Source: an uncultured Treponema sp. (lineage in GTDB: Bacteria > Spirochaetota > Spirochaetia > Treponematales > Treponemataceae). From it: a DNA stretch of 35,690 bases. Where the stretch lies: contig ONHK01000019.1 of assembly GCA_900317625.1 (NCBI GenBank), positions 1 through 35,690 on the forward strand, written 5' to 3'. The stretch's first letter is position 1, and each line of letters begins with the position of its first letter. A program made the translations under genes and the position numbers. Below, one piece after another: positions 1 to 9,239 of this stretch. The notes below the pieces were generated by a model. The model was not told the origin of the DNA, did no database searches, and was given only the letters and a program-made list of their open reading frames with translations.

Positions 1-37
1 AAATCTTTTCTCTTTCTTCCCATGAATTTGTCCTGCC

Positions 38-1063
38 TTGACCTTAGCACAAATTCGTTATTTTTTCTCCTCCATGTCTAAATCTGAGGCTTATTATAGT
101 AACTGCGATGACCCAAGAATTTCAAACTTTTTTAAGTATTTTGCTTTGAATTTCAATGAATTTGGATTAAAAAAAATTATTTCCACTTGCTACAAAAATC
201 AGGATATTGATTTATTCAGCCAAAATGATTGCGAAAAGGCGATTTACATTGAATACACAGGAAACCCGAACGACCCAACAAGCACGGATTTTTCCACGAT
301 AGAAGTAAAGGAACTTAATGGCGATGGTGATTTTAGAAGTGCAGAATGTATTGAACTTTTAAAGCAGACTGACATTGTGGTTACAAATCCACCGTTTTCA
401 CTTTTTAGAGAATATATTGATATTTTGATAAAAAATGACAAAAAATTTCTGATAATAGGAAATCAAAACGCTATTACTTATAAAGAGATTTTTTCATTGA
501 TAAAAAACAACAAAATTTGGCTTGGCTATAATTCTGGTGATATGAAATTTGTTGTTCCAAATTATTACCAGCCTAGAACAACTAGATATTGGGAAGATGA
601 AGATGGTAGAAAATGGCGAAGTTTAGGCAATATTTGCTGGTTCACAAATCTTGATATAAAAAAACGTCACGAAGAATTGATTCTTTACAAAACATATTCG
701 CCGGAAGAATTTCCAAATTATGAAAATTATGATGCAATTAATGTGGATAAAACTTCTGATATTCCGCTTGATTATGATGGCGCAATGGGTGTGCCAATTA
801 CTTTTTTGGATAAATATAGTCCCGAACAGTTTGAAATTATAGGACTTGGAATTGTTGGTAGCTGTGAATTTAAAAATGAACGAAAAATGGAAATTCTTGA
901 TAAAAATGGCTTTCCGACAGGAAAATTCACAATTAATGCAAAAGGCACTCTTTATAGAAAACATTTACAGAACGATAAAAAACCGGCTGCTTTCAAAGAT
1001 TGTGAAACAGGCGAACTTTATCAAAGCATTTATGCCCGTATATTAATTAAACGCAAAAAATAA
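38..1063 (+). CDS. EcoRI-family adenine-specific DNA methyltransferase, N-terminally truncated
   Basis: The reading frame encodes most of an EcoRI-family N6-adenine methyltransferase. It has the CNCDDPR-SNFFKYF block, the GDGDFRS-ECIELLKQ block and the catalytic NPPF motif (about nt 388-399), then the DYDGAMGVPITFLDKY block and a YARILIKRKK C-terminus. Family members I recall carry about 40 further N-terminal residues, including a DEFYTQ motif. Nucleotides 1-73 do not encode that segment in any frame, and an in-frame stop lies at 23-25. The start is therefore unclear: TTG at 38 or ATG at 74, neither with a good ribosome binding site. I infer a 5' truncation or recombination joint, so activity is doubtful. 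The next gene encodes a DUF262-HNH protein, a pairing that suggests a restriction-modification module. Confidence 0.75.
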   Translation: MTLAQIRYFFSSMSKSEAYYSNCDDPRISNFFKYFALNFNEFGLKKIISTCYKNQDIDLFSQNDCEKAIYIEYTGNPNDPTSTDFSTIEVKELNGDGDFRSAECIELLKQTDIVVTNPPFSLFREYIDILIKNDKKFLIIGNQNAITYKEIFSLIKNNKIWLGYNSGDMKFVVPNYYQPRTTRYWEDEDGRKWRSLGNICWFTNLDIKKRHEELILYKTYSPEEFPNYENYDAINVDKTSDIPLDYDGAMGVPITFLDKYSPEQFEIIGLGIVGSCEFKNERKMEILDKNGFPTGKFTINAKGTLYRKHLQNDKKPAAFKDCETGELYQSIYARILIKRKK

Positions 1064-1205
1064 AGCTTGCGTGCGGGCTTACACGGGCTAGGGATTGTAG
1101 GGGCAGCGAAGCTGTTGTTTAGTGCGGGGAATTGAGCGTTGCGAAATCACCGCATAAAACAATGAAACCCCGAAAGGCCCGACCGACGCTTGCGGCGGTC
1201 GGGCC
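1064..1205. repeat. GC-rich palindromic intergenic repeat
   Basis: This stretch is much richer in G and C than the flanking genes. It ends in a perfect 10-bp stem (GGCCCGACCG at 1176-1185 with CGGTCGGGCC at 1196-1205) that has no T-run behind it, so it is a poor intrinsic terminator. The block 1091-1117, beginning GGGATTGTAG, matches 31192-31218 at 23 of 27 positions, which links it to the repeat beside the integrase at the other end of the window. Confidence 0.6.
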
Positions 1206-1233
1206 CCTTCCAAAAAAATTACTAGGAGAAAAT

Positions 1234-2328
1234 ATGAAAATCACTTTACATTCAATTAAAGTTCGCGAGCTTGTGGACGGTTATGTGGACAATGATGAGG
1301 CCGGAGTTGTTGGCTTTGGCGGCAAATTGGATATTCGTCCGCCATATCAGCGTGAATTTGTTTATTCAGATGCACAGCAGCAGGCGGTTATGGATACGGT
1401 TACACGTGGTTTTCCGTTGAATACGATGTATTGGGTCTGCCGTGGCGATGGTCGTTTTGAAGTTTTGGATGGTCAGCAGCGCACAATTTCGATTTGCCGT
1501 TATGTGAATGGAATTTATTCCCACAATTTGCGTTATTTTACAAATCTTCAGCCGGATGAAAAAAATGCGGTTTTGGATTATGAACTTCAGGTTTATTTTT
1601 GCGAAGGAACGGAAAGCGAAAAACTGGAATGGTTCAAGACAATCAATATTGCCGGGGAAAAATTAACGGCGCAGGAAATCCGTAATGCAGTTTACGCAGG
1701 AAGCTGGACGGCGGAAGCAAAAAAGATTTTTAGTAAGTCGAACTGCGCGGCAAAACTTTTGAGTGAAAAATTTGTAAACGCAAACCCGATCCGGCAGGAA
1801 CTTTTGGAAAAAGCTCTTGGATGGTTTGTTGGAAAAGACGAAAAACTGATTTGCAATTATATGGGCGCGCATCAGCACGACAAAAACGCGAATGAACTTT
1901 GGCTTTATTTTCAAAATGTGATTTCCTGGGTAAAAACGCTTTTTATTGTTTATCGCAAAGAAATGAAAAGCATTGAATGGGGCGAACTTTACAACCGATT
2001 CGGGCAAGAAAACAGATATGACGCAAACGAATTTGAAAAGGAAATTTCACAACTGATTGCCGATGATGAAGTTACAAACTACAAGGGAATTTATTATTAT
2101 CTTTTTGACCGAAAAGAATCACATTTAAATCTGCGCCAGTTTGATGAAAAAATGAAGCGAAAGGCTTATGAAGCTCAGAATGGAATTTGTCCGCTCTGCA
2201 AAAATAATTTTAAGTTTGAAGAAATGGAAGGCGACCATATTGTTCCGTGGAGCAAAGGCGGCAAAACAGAAATGGCAAATCTTCAGATGCTCTGCCGAGT
2301 TTGCAACAACACAAAATCGAACAAATAA
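1234..2328 (+). CDS. DUF262 and HNH endonuclease domain protein
   Basis: The protein has 364 residues when read from ATG 1234, which is preceded by AGGAG at a proper distance. The open frame extends upstream to 1132, but that part is GC-rich repeat sequence and I do not treat it as coding. The N-terminal half is a DUF262 (GmrSD N-terminal-like) domain with PPYQREFVY and the DGQQR motif. The C-terminus is an HNH nuclease fold with a zinc site made by C319/C322 and C354/C357 and an aspartate-histidine pair at 334-335. DUF262 proteins are often parts of defence systems that recognise or cut DNA, the DUF262 domain being linked to nucleotide hydrolysis. Its position behind an adenine methyltransferase suggests a restriction partner. 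The G/T-rich coding strand differs from addA and addB downstream and is compatible with recent acquisition. Confidence 0.8.
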   Translation: MKITLHSIKVRELVDGYVDNDEAGVVGFGGKLDIRPPYQREFVYSDAQQQAVMDTVTRGFPLNTMYWVCRGDGRFEVLDGQQRTISICRYVNGIYSHNLRYFTNLQPDEKNAVLDYELQVYFCEGTESEKLEWFKTINIAGEKLTAQEIRNAVYAGSWTAEAKKIFSKSNCAAKLLSEKFVNANPIRQELLEKALGWFVGKDEKLICNYMGAHQHDKNANELWLYFQNVISWVKTLFIVYRKEMKSIEWGELYNRFGQENRYDANEFEKEISQLIADDEVTNYKGIYYYLFDRKESHLNLRQFDEKMKRKAYEAQNGICPLCKNNFKFEEMEGDHIVPWSKGGKTEMANLQMLCRVCNNTKSNK

Positions 2329-2399
2329 ATAATCGATTTGCTTTTGCCAATTTCTTCAATAAGAAGTATAATTTCTAAAACTTAAAAAGGAAGAACGAT

Positions 2400-2825
2400 A
2401 TGGCAGAAACAGCAAAAAAAATTGAATGGGACGATGTTTATCTTTTGGGCATTCCAGAAATTGATATGCAGCACAAAAAGCTTATTTCAATTGCGAACGA
2501 GCTTTACGATGTGGTTTGTGGCAACGAGTCGGACTACAAGCTGAAGATGTCTATGGTTTTAAAAAAACTTACAGATTATACTGAATATCATTTTACCAGC
2601 GAGGAGCAGCTTCAAAAGCGAATCGGTTATGCCGGCTACGAAACGCACAAGAATTCGCACGATTATTTTATAAAGGAAGTAAATTTCCAGATTCAAAAAC
2701 TTAATTCTGAAAGCAAGAATAATGTTCTTGGTTTTTATAATTATATTTCAACCTGGGTTTTTAATCACATAGCAAAAGCGGACAAACTTTGGGCTAATTT
2801 CATGAAGCAGAACAACGGAAAATAA
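2400..2825 (+). CDS. bacteriohemerythrin
   Basis: A 141-residue single-domain hemerythrin, a four-helix bundle that binds a di-iron centre and carries or senses oxygen (in some cases nitric oxide or iron). The expected ligands are in place: H25 in IDMQHKKL, H64 and E68 in EYHFTSEE, H83 and H87 in THKNSHDYF, and H123 and D128 in FNHIAKADK. There is no signal peptide, so it is cytoplasmic. A purine-rich site (AAAAAGGAAG) precedes the ATG. The stop codon is one base from the addB start, so it is very probably cotranscribed and translationally coupled with addB. The link between a hemerythrin and a recombination nuclease is unusual and may reflect repair of oxidative damage in an anaerobe, which is inference. 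Confidence 0.92.
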   Translation: MAETAKKIEWDDVYLLGIPEIDMQHKKLISIANELYDVVCGNESDYKLKMSMVLKKLTDYTEYHFTSEEQLQKRIGYAGYETHKNSHDYFIKEVNFQIQKLNSESKNNVLGFYNYISTWVFNHIAKADKLWANFMKQNNGK

Positions 2826-2826
2826 A

Positions 2827-5637
2827 ATGATCCAAAATTTGATTGAAAAACTTCTTCTTGAAAACATAAAAAATCAGTCAGCCTTTTTTGTGTTTCCAAC
2901 GCAAACTTCCGCAGATTTGTGGGCAGACAGAATTGTTCTGACAAGTGAGACAAAAGCAGTTGCAATGGAACGGTTTCTTGTCTGGGATAAGTTTAAAAGT
3001 TCTTCAATCCGCAGCAAACAGCAGCAAAAAACTTCTGTGCCTTCTGCAATGCGTTCAATATTTGTTTCAAATTTGATTGAAGAGAATGCGCAGAAGCCTT
3101 TTTTGCAAAATCTGATTGTTCCAGAATACGCAAAATCAGCGTCTGGATTTACAAACTGGCTGACAAGCCTTCTTCCGCCGCTTTTTACGTGGAAAAAACA
3201 TTTTTTGGAAGCAAAAATTCACCCTGATCAGGAAGATTTAGATTTGCTCAAGCTTTTTGAACGCTACAAAAATTTTCTTGACCAGCACAATTTTTTTGAT
3301 CCGGCCTGGGAAACTCCACCATTTATGCCAGACGGAAATCATTATTTTATCTTTTTCCCGGAAATTCTTTCGGATTACGCGGAATATGAGTCAATTCTTG
3401 AAAATTCACCGCAAAGCATAACAATGATTCATATTCCGGAAGAAATTTTAACGCAAAAGCCGCAGAATGTTCATTTTTTACAGAATTCCCGGCAGGAAAT
3501 CCGTTCCGTTTGTCTTTATCTTCGATCCTTGCACGAACAAAAAAATATTGACTGGAACGAAATTGCAATAAATGTTCCGGATTTAGAAAGTTACGGCGCA
3601 TATCTGGAGCGCGACTTAAAACTTTATCAGATTCCATTTGTAAGCCGCAACGCAACTCCGCTCACTTCAACTGGTGCAGGCAACTTTTTTAGCCAGCTTT
3701 TAAACTGCAAGCAACAAAATTTCAGTTTTGAATCAATAAAAAATCTTCTATTAAACAACAATCTTCCATGGAAAAACGAAATTCCGATTTTTCAGCTTAT
3801 AGAATTCGGAAAAGAAAATAATTGTGTCTGTAGTTTTGAATACAAAAATGAAAAAATTGATGTCTGGAACAAATCTTTTCAATCTCCAAAAGAAGCTCCA
3901 GATGAACAGGCGCATCTTTTTTACAATAATCTGAAAAAAGACGTGAATTCACTAGTAAACTCCAAAAGTTTCAGCGAAATCAGAAAAAATTATTTCATTT
4001 TCCGTGAGCATTTTTTTGATATGGGGCTTTGCTCTGAAAATTCGGATAATATTCTTAGCCGTTGCGTTACGGAACTCAGCGAATTAATCAAACTTGAAGA
4101 ATCCTATGAATTTTCACTTCAAAATCCGTTCAATTTTTATGCGACTTATCTTTCTGGAATAAATTATCTTGCTCAGGCAAAACAGCACGGCGTCCAGATT
4201 CTTCCATATAAATTGGCTTCGTGCGCGCCTTTTAAAGCTCAGATTGTTCTTGATTCAAGCCAGAATGGAATTTCTGTGATTTACAAGCAGCTTTCATTTA
4301 TTCGCGATGATAAACGAAAAATTCTTATGAACGGAAAAGACGATCCTAATGTTTCTGAACTTTTTGTGAAACTTTACGAAATGAATTCTGTTCAGGAACC
4401 AGTTTTTTTCACTTGCGCCGCAAAAACTTTTACAGGATATGCGCAGGCTTCAAGTTATCTTTCTGAAATTGAGCTAAAAAATGATGAGAATTTAAAAAAT
4501 CTTCTTAAAAATGATTTTTATATTGAAGAAAAAGAATTTTTGCAGAATCTTCAGAATCCAACAGAAAATTCTATAGAAAAAATCACCGAAACACAAAAAA
4601 ATGGCATTGAATTCTGGAAAAATTGCCAGAAAACGCAAGAACCTGACATTTCAGAAGCCATAAAAATTGAAAAAAATAAAATTTCAGCCGGAAAACTTTT
4701 TTCAGAAGACAAAAAAATACAGATTTCCAGCACGACTCTAAAAAATTTCTTCACCTGCCCTCGCCTTTGGGCAATCGAGGAAATCGGAAAACTTTCTGAG
4801 CAAAAAAATGAAGCCGAAATCGCTGACCACAGAACGCTCGGAAATCTTTACCATAAAATTTTTGAACTTTTCTGCAAAGAACTGAAAAACAAGAATATTC
4901 CGCTTCAAATTGAAAACGACGAACTTCCGCAGAATTTAAAGGAAATTCTTTTTTCAAATATTGAAAACGCGCTGATTTCAGAAAAAAACAGTTATCTTAC
5001 AAAAGAACTTTTAAAAACTACAAAATCTTCTGTAATCAAAACTGCGGTGAATGCTGTAACAACTTTTTCAAAAATTTTCCAAGGCTGCTCGGTTTTTGCC
5101 TCGGAAGAAAAATATTCTTTTGAAAACGCGGAAAAAAACTGCATTTTTAACGGAAGAATTGACTGTATTTTGCTGGATTCCTCTTCAACGGAACTTTTTC
5201 TTGTTGATTTTAAAAGTTTCACCAGCGCAATCCCAGAAAATTTCTTTTACGACGAAAATTCCAACGCAACAGAATTCCCGGATTTTCAGATGCCGATGTA
5301 TCTTTATCTTTTGCAGAACCAGAAAAAACCTTTGCAAGTTGAAAACTGCTGTTTTTTCAATGTTTCAAAAGCTGAAACGACACAAGTTTTTGGCGAGGAA
5401 CTTGCTGAACGAGTTTTCCTTTCAAAACCAAATTCAAAAAAGCAAAAAAATGTACGCACTGCGGAGGATTTTATTCCTACAACCGAAAAATTTTGGCAGG
5501 CGGTGGAGGAATTTATTCAGCGCATACAAAACAACGATTTTTCCGTTTCAGATGAAATACAAAATTTTGAAACCTGCAACAGCTGTCGATACAAAGCTGT
5601 TTGCCGACGAACTTTTAATGTAAGCCGCCAAAAGTAA
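2827..5637 (+). CDS. addB: AddB-like ATP-dependent nuclease subunit, PD-(D/E)XK family
   Basis: A 936-residue protein that fits the AddB/RexB subunit of the AddAB double-strand-break resection complex. The N-terminal part is a divergent helicase-like region. The C-terminus has a RecB-type nuclease with D779 and D794-x-K796 (GRIDCI, then DFKS). It also has the four cysteines of an AddB iron-sulfur staple: C644 in FTCPRLW, and C917, C920 and C926 in a C-x2-C-x5-C cluster. AddB normally binds Chi-like sites and cuts the 5' strand. The gene starts one base after the hemerythrin stop and 23 bases ahead of addA. It is shorter than many Firmicute AddB proteins (about 1150 residues). An inverted copy of the downstream replicon iteron lies inside it at 3948-3964. 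Confidence 0.85.
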   Translation: MIQNLIEKLLLENIKNQSAFFVFPTQTSADLWADRIVLTSETKAVAMERFLVWDKFKSSSIRSKQQQKTSVPSAMRSIFVSNLIEENAQKPFLQNLIVPEYAKSASGFTNWLTSLLPPLFTWKKHFLEAKIHPDQEDLDLLKLFERYKNFLDQHNFFDPAWETPPFMPDGNHYFIFFPEILSDYAEYESILENSPQSITMIHIPEEILTQKPQNVHFLQNSRQEIRSVCLYLRSLHEQKNIDWNEIAINVPDLESYGAYLERDLKLYQIPFVSRNATPLTSTGAGNFFSQLLNCKQQNFSFESIKNLLLNNNLPWKNEIPIFQLIEFGKENNCVCSFEYKNEKIDVWNKSFQSPKEAPDEQAHLFYNNLKKDVNSLVNSKSFSEIRKNYFIFREHFFDMGLCSENSDNILSRCVTELSELIKLEESYEFSLQNPFNFYATYLSGINYLAQAKQHGVQILPYKLASCAPFKAQIVLDSSQNGISVIYKQLSFIRDDKRKILMNGKDDPNVSELFVKLYEMNSVQEPVFFTCAAKTFTGYAQASSYLSEIELKNDENLKNLLKNDFYIEEKEFLQNLQNPTENSIEKITETQKNGIEFWKNCQKTQEPDISEAIKIEKNKISAGKLFSEDKKIQISSTTLKNFFTCPRLWAIEEIGKLSEQKNEAEIADHRTLGNLYHKIFELFCKELKNKNIPLQIENDELPQNLKEILFSNIENALISEKNSYLTKELLKTTKSSVIKTAVNAVTTFSKIFQGCSVFASEEKYSFENAEKNCIFNGRIDCILLDSSSTELFLVDFKSFTSAIPENFFYDENSNATEFPDFQMPMYLYLLQNQKKPLQVENCCFFNVSKAETTQVFGEELAERVFLSKPNSKKQKNVRTAEDFIPTTEKFWQAVEEFIQRIQNNDFSVSDEIQNFETCNSCRYKAVCRRTFNVSRQK
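3948..3964 (-). repeat. dispersed iteron copy inside addB
   Basis: On the minus strand this reads TGGAGTTTACTAGTGAA, identical to the iteron at 12730-12746 behind rep. It keeps the exact GG-N6-CTAG spacing of the origin iterons and lies about 7 kb from the array. Confidence 0.6.
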
Positions 5638-5660
5638 CTGATTTTTTCACGAGGAATTTT

Positions 5661-8600
5661 ATGCAGAACAAACCAGCACAAGAACGAAAATTTGATGAAT
5701 ATCAAAAATGCGCCATAAATATTTTAAAAAACGCGGTGGTAAGCGCAGGCGCAGGTTCCGGAAAAACAACGGTTCTTTCAGAACGATTTCTGCAGCTGGT
5801 TCAGCAAAAAAATTATAAAGTCGAAGAAATTCTTACGCTGACTTTCACAAAAAAAGCCACAGTTGAAATGTCCGCTCGAATTTTTAAGATTTTAAAGCAA
5901 AAAGCTCCTGAGCAGGCGGCAAATTTTTACAAGGCAAACATAAAAACCTTGGATAGCTACTGTAATTCTGTGGCAAAAATGGGCGCACATTTTTACGGAA
6001 TAACCCCGGATTTTACGCAGGACGATTCAATTACAACGCAAATCCAGCAGTTGGCTCTTCCATTTATTTTAAAAAACAGAGATAACGAAGCAATCAAAAT
6101 ACTAGTAAACTCCAACGATTTTGAAAAAAAAGCCAACGAAATTTTTGTTGAACCAATCCTTGAAAATTCAACTGTGGCAGAGCCAATCGATTTTGAAAAA
6201 TCAACCGAAAATCAAATAAAATACATTTTGGATTCTTGGAAAAAACTAGGAAGTAAAGCTGAAGAAGCTCTTCATCTTTTTGAAAAAGCCTATTCAGATT
6301 TTGACGGAAACCGAAACACAAAATATCTTCTTGTAATAAAAACACTCATTGAAGAAAATGAACGCCCGGAACTTCCAGAACTTTTTGAAAATGACATAAA
6401 AAATGCAGACGAACAAAAATTTCTTCCATATTTGCAATATCTTTCCAAAATCTGCAAAATAAGCCAGATTGGCGCGCCAAAAAATGCGGAAGAATTAAAA
6501 GAAAGTCAAAACGAAATCAAAAAAATCACGCCAAAAATCGCATCAATAATTGACTATATTCCAAGCTACAAACTTATGAAATCTCTTGTTCCGCTTTTGG
6601 AGGAATTTCAGGAACTGGCAAATAATTTAAAACGCACTTCCGGTTGCCTTACTTTTAAAGATATAGCGAATCTTGCGCTTTGCACACTGCGCGACCACCC
6701 GGAAATACGTCAGATTGAAAAACAAAAATACAAAGCGATAATGATAGACGAATTCCAGGACAACAACAGTGAACAACGCGACATGCTTTTTCTGCTTGCC
6801 GAAAATCCCGAACGCACGGCAAAGGGCGTTCCCGCGGTGGAAGAACTTTGCCCGGAAAAACTGTTTTTTGTCGGGGATGAAAAACAGAGCATCTATCGTT
6901 TCCGCGGCGCAGATGTTTCAGTTTTCAGGGCGCTTTCAAGCGATTTTAAGGATGGAAATCTTAGCATGACAACAAATTACCGTTCAAAACCCGCGCTGAT
7001 TGCCGCATTCAATACAATTTTCGGTGGATTCCCCTACCCTCCTTCAAATGATGAAAAAAATTCCGTTCCGCCATGCGTTTTTTACACAGAACGAAAGAAT
7101 TGCGAAAATGTTCCAAATTACGAGGCGATTTACAAAGAAGTCACAATGTCAGAAGCCGCAAAAGAAGAAATAAATACTAACGCCAAGATTTTTTCTCCAG
7201 AAATTCATTTTGCGCTTTACAACACAAAAAAGAACGAAGAATTAAAAGAAAACACAAATTTTCTAACAGAAGAGGAAGCCGAAGCTGAATGGGTCGCTCT
7301 AAAAATCAGTGAAAACATAGAAAATGGACAAAATCCTGACGAAATCGCAGTTCTTTTCCGAAACTACAGCCTGCAACCGCTTTACGAAAGAACTTTTTTA
7401 AGACACGGAATTCCTTACAACACAGAAGTTGTAACCGGATTTTTTGATGATGGTCCAGTCAACGATATAATTTCTTTCCTTCGGCTTTGCGCTTATCCAG
7501 ATGACACCCAGCCGTACGCGCAACTTTTACGCTCACCAATGGCAAACCTCTCAATAGAAGAAATCAACGCAATTCTGTCATTTGCACAAAAACCATTCCA
7601 GGGCGATTATTCCTCTTTTCTTTCACCAGAAAGCCTTGAGCGCTTTGAACATCTAAAATCTGCCTACGAAAAACTAAAACAAAACGCCGAAAACGAACCG
7701 CTTACAAAACTGATTTCTGAAATCTGGTACGATTTTGGCTACCGCTACGAAACTTTGTGGAATCCGACAGTTTCAATGTACGGAAAAATGTACGACTTGC
7801 TTTTTGAACTTGCAAGAAAAGCCGAAAACCAAAACTTCAGCATTGCGGCATTTGTTGACAGCGTTGAAAAATACAAAGATAAATCAAATTCTCTGGACGG
7901 AAAAGCAGAAAAACTTGAAGGAATGGATATTCCGCTCGAACAATCTTCCGGCGTACACATTCTTACAATACATAAAAGCAAAGGTCTTGAATATGACACG
8001 GTTTTTATCTGCGGAACGCACAAAAAAGGAAAGAATGAATCAAATTCAAAGGCTGTTTATTGCAGCAAAAATTTTGGAATTTCTGTAAACAATCCAGAAA
8101 CCGAGCATCAAAATTATTTTTATCAGCTTGTAGACGAAGAAAATAAAAAAATGCAGAATGCCGAACTTCGCCGCCTTGCTTATGTTGCCCTTACGCGAGC
8201 AAAAAAAGAAATTTTCATTACAAACGGAAAATATTCGCCGGCAAAGGATTCCTCAGCATTTCTTCCAGGCGCAGAAAAAAATCCATCCTCGCTTTTTAAC
8301 GTCCTTGAACCGGTTTTCGACTTTTATTCTCAGCAGGAAACCCAAAATCCGCTTCCTTTTGACACTGAAGAAATAAATCCGTTCCCGCGTTCCGTGCAAA
8401 ATTCCCAAAATAAAATAAAAAACAACGCAGAATCAAAAATTGAGTTTCTTAACTTACTTGCAAACTCCAAGAATTTTCAGAATTCACAGGAAATCTCGCC
8501 GGATGAACCGCAGGAAAAATATGTTTCTCCTAGCAAACTCCATCCAGCAGATGAAGAAACTGAAATTCAAAAAGAAAAAATTCAATTCAACACGGATGCG

Positions 8601-9161
8601 CCATTCCAGGAAATAAACGAAATTGTAGGCAAAACCCAAAAATTCACTTTTGAAAATTTTGGAACAGTCGCACACGCTTACATGGAAGCCGCCATAAAAA
8701 ATCTTGAGAAACCAGATTTCCCGGCAAAAGAAATTTCCGGCCTGGAAGAAAAAAACGAATACCTAGAATTGATAGACAGAATTTGCCGCCAGATGCAAAA
8801 AACTTTCATAGAGTCAGAAATCGGACAAGCGGCAAAAAATTCCAGCTGGAAAAAAACAGAATACAAATTCCGCGGAACAATCGGAAATAAAATCATCCGG
8901 GGAATCATTGACCTTGTATTTAAAAATTCTGACGGAACGTACACAATCGTTGACTACAAGACAAACCAGACAATCAAGCCGGAACTCTACGAAGCTCAAT
9001 TAAGCTGCTACAAAAAAGTAATCTCGGAAATGCTGGAAATAGCTCCAGAAAAAATCCGCTGCTATCTTTACTATTTGCGTTTTGGAAAAGTAGTTGAAAT
9101 AAAAACTGAAAATTCTTTAAAAAATCTTGAAAAACTCATTGACAATTTTTTAATAAAGTAG
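5661..9161 (+). CDS. addA: AddA-like helicase-nuclease, UvrD/Rep superfamily
   Basis: A 1166-residue UvrD-like helicase with a C-terminal nuclease, the motor and 3'-strand nuclease subunit of AddAB. Walker A is SAGAGSGKTT with K35. Walker B is DEFQD near residue 363. Other motifs are GDEKQSIYRFRGAD, the NYRS motif, a motif V region around TIHKSKGLEYD and motif VI VALTRAKKE. The nuclease has D1084 in GIIDLVF and D1098-x-K1100 in VDYKT. A good ribosome site (GAGGAA) precedes ATG 5661. It forms an operon with hemerythrin and addB and is followed by a terminator. Its + strand is A-rich and in places C-rich, unlike the G/T-rich genes to the right of the origin. Three iteron-like sites lie inside it. 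Confidence 0.93.
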   Translation: MQNKPAQERKFDEYQKCAINILKNAVVSAGAGSGKTTVLSERFLQLVQQKNYKVEEILTLTFTKKATVEMSARIFKILKQKAPEQAANFYKANIKTLDSYCNSVAKMGAHFYGITPDFTQDDSITTQIQQLALPFILKNRDNEAIKILVNSNDFEKKANEIFVEPILENSTVAEPIDFEKSTENQIKYILDSWKKLGSKAEEALHLFEKAYSDFDGNRNTKYLLVIKTLIEENERPELPELFENDIKNADEQKFLPYLQYLSKICKISQIGAPKNAEELKESQNEIKKITPKIASIIDYIPSYKLMKSLVPLLEEFQELANNLKRTSGCLTFKDIANLALCTLRDHPEIRQIEKQKYKAIMIDEFQDNNSEQRDMLFLLAENPERTAKGVPAVEELCPEKLFFVGDEKQSIYRFRGADVSVFRALSSDFKDGNLSMTTNYRSKPALIAAFNTIFGGFPYPPSNDEKNSVPPCVFYTERKNCENVPNYEAIYKEVTMSEAAKEEINTNAKIFSPEIHFALYNTKKNEELKENTNFLTEEEAEAEWVALKISENIENGQNPDEIAVLFRNYSLQPLYERTFLRHGIPYNTEVVTGFFDDGPVNDIISFLRLCAYPDDTQPYAQLLRSPMANLSIEEINAILSFAQKPFQGDYSSFLSPESLERFEHLKSAYEKLKQNAENEPLTKLISEIWYDFGYRYETLWNPTVSMYGKMYDLLFELARKAENQNFSIAAFVDSVEKYKDKSNSLDGKAEKLEGMDIPLEQSSGVHILTIHKSKGLEYDTVFICGTHKKGKNESNSKAVYCSKNFGISVNNPETEHQNYFYQLVDEENKKMQNAELRRLAYVALTRAKKEIFITNGKYSPAKDSSAFLPGAEKNPSSLFNVLEPVFDFYSQQETQNPLPFDTEEINPFPRSVQNSQNKIKNNAESKIEFLNLLANSKNFQNSQEISPDEPQEKYVSPSKLHPADEETEIQKEKIQFNTDAPFQEINEIVGKTQKFTFENFGTVAHAYMEAAIKNLEKPDFPAKEISGLEEKNEYLELIDRICRQMQKTFIESEIGQAAKNSSWKKTEYKFRGTIGNKIIRGIIDLVFKNSDGTYTIVDYKTNQTIKPELYEAQLSCYKKVISEMLEIAPEKIRCYLYYLRFGKVVEIKTENSLKNLEKLIDNFLIK
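6098..6114 (-). repeat. dispersed iteron copy inside addA
   Basis: The minus strand reads TGGAGTTTACTAGTATT, with the exact GG-N6-CTAG spacing of the origin iterons. The first 13 bases equal iteron 1 at 10891. Confidence 0.6.
6237..6253 (+). repeat. dispersed iteron copy inside addA
   Basis: Reads TGGAAAAAACTAGGAAG, identical to origin iteron 3 (10956-10972), and matching iteron 9 at all but the first base. It codes for part of a WKKLGSK segment. Confidence 0.6.
8526..8542 (-). repeat. dispersed iteron copy inside addA
   Basis: The minus strand reads TGGAGTTTGCTAGGAGA and keeps the GG-N6-CTAG core. It is the closest intragenic copy to the left of the origin. Confidence 0.5.
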
Positions 9162-9177
9162 TAATTTAATATCCGAT

Positions 9178-9239
9178 GCTCGTGAAAAACGAGCGACAGG
9201 GCTTCTGGATACGTTGTGTTCGGAAGCCCTGTTTTTTTA
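9178..9239 (+). terminator. tandem hairpins and intrinsic terminator after addA
   Basis: A small hairpin (GCTCGT 9178-9183 with ACGAGC 9189-9194) is followed at once by a perfect 10-bp stem, ACAGGGCTTC (9196-9205) with GAAGCCCTGT (9223-9232), and a run of T. This is a strong Rho-independent end for the hemerythrin-addB-addA operon and insulates it from the replicon behind it. Confidence 0.85.

Noticed and set aside
1..24. Start of a minus-strand gene (MGRKRKD) leaving the left edge
   Set aside because: Only eight codons are visible, with a weak purine site upstream and no family signal, so it cannot be supported.
5096..5623. 175-residue frame inside addB
   Set aside because: It is a shifted reading of a gene with strong nuclease and iron-sulfur motifs and carries no recognisable fold.
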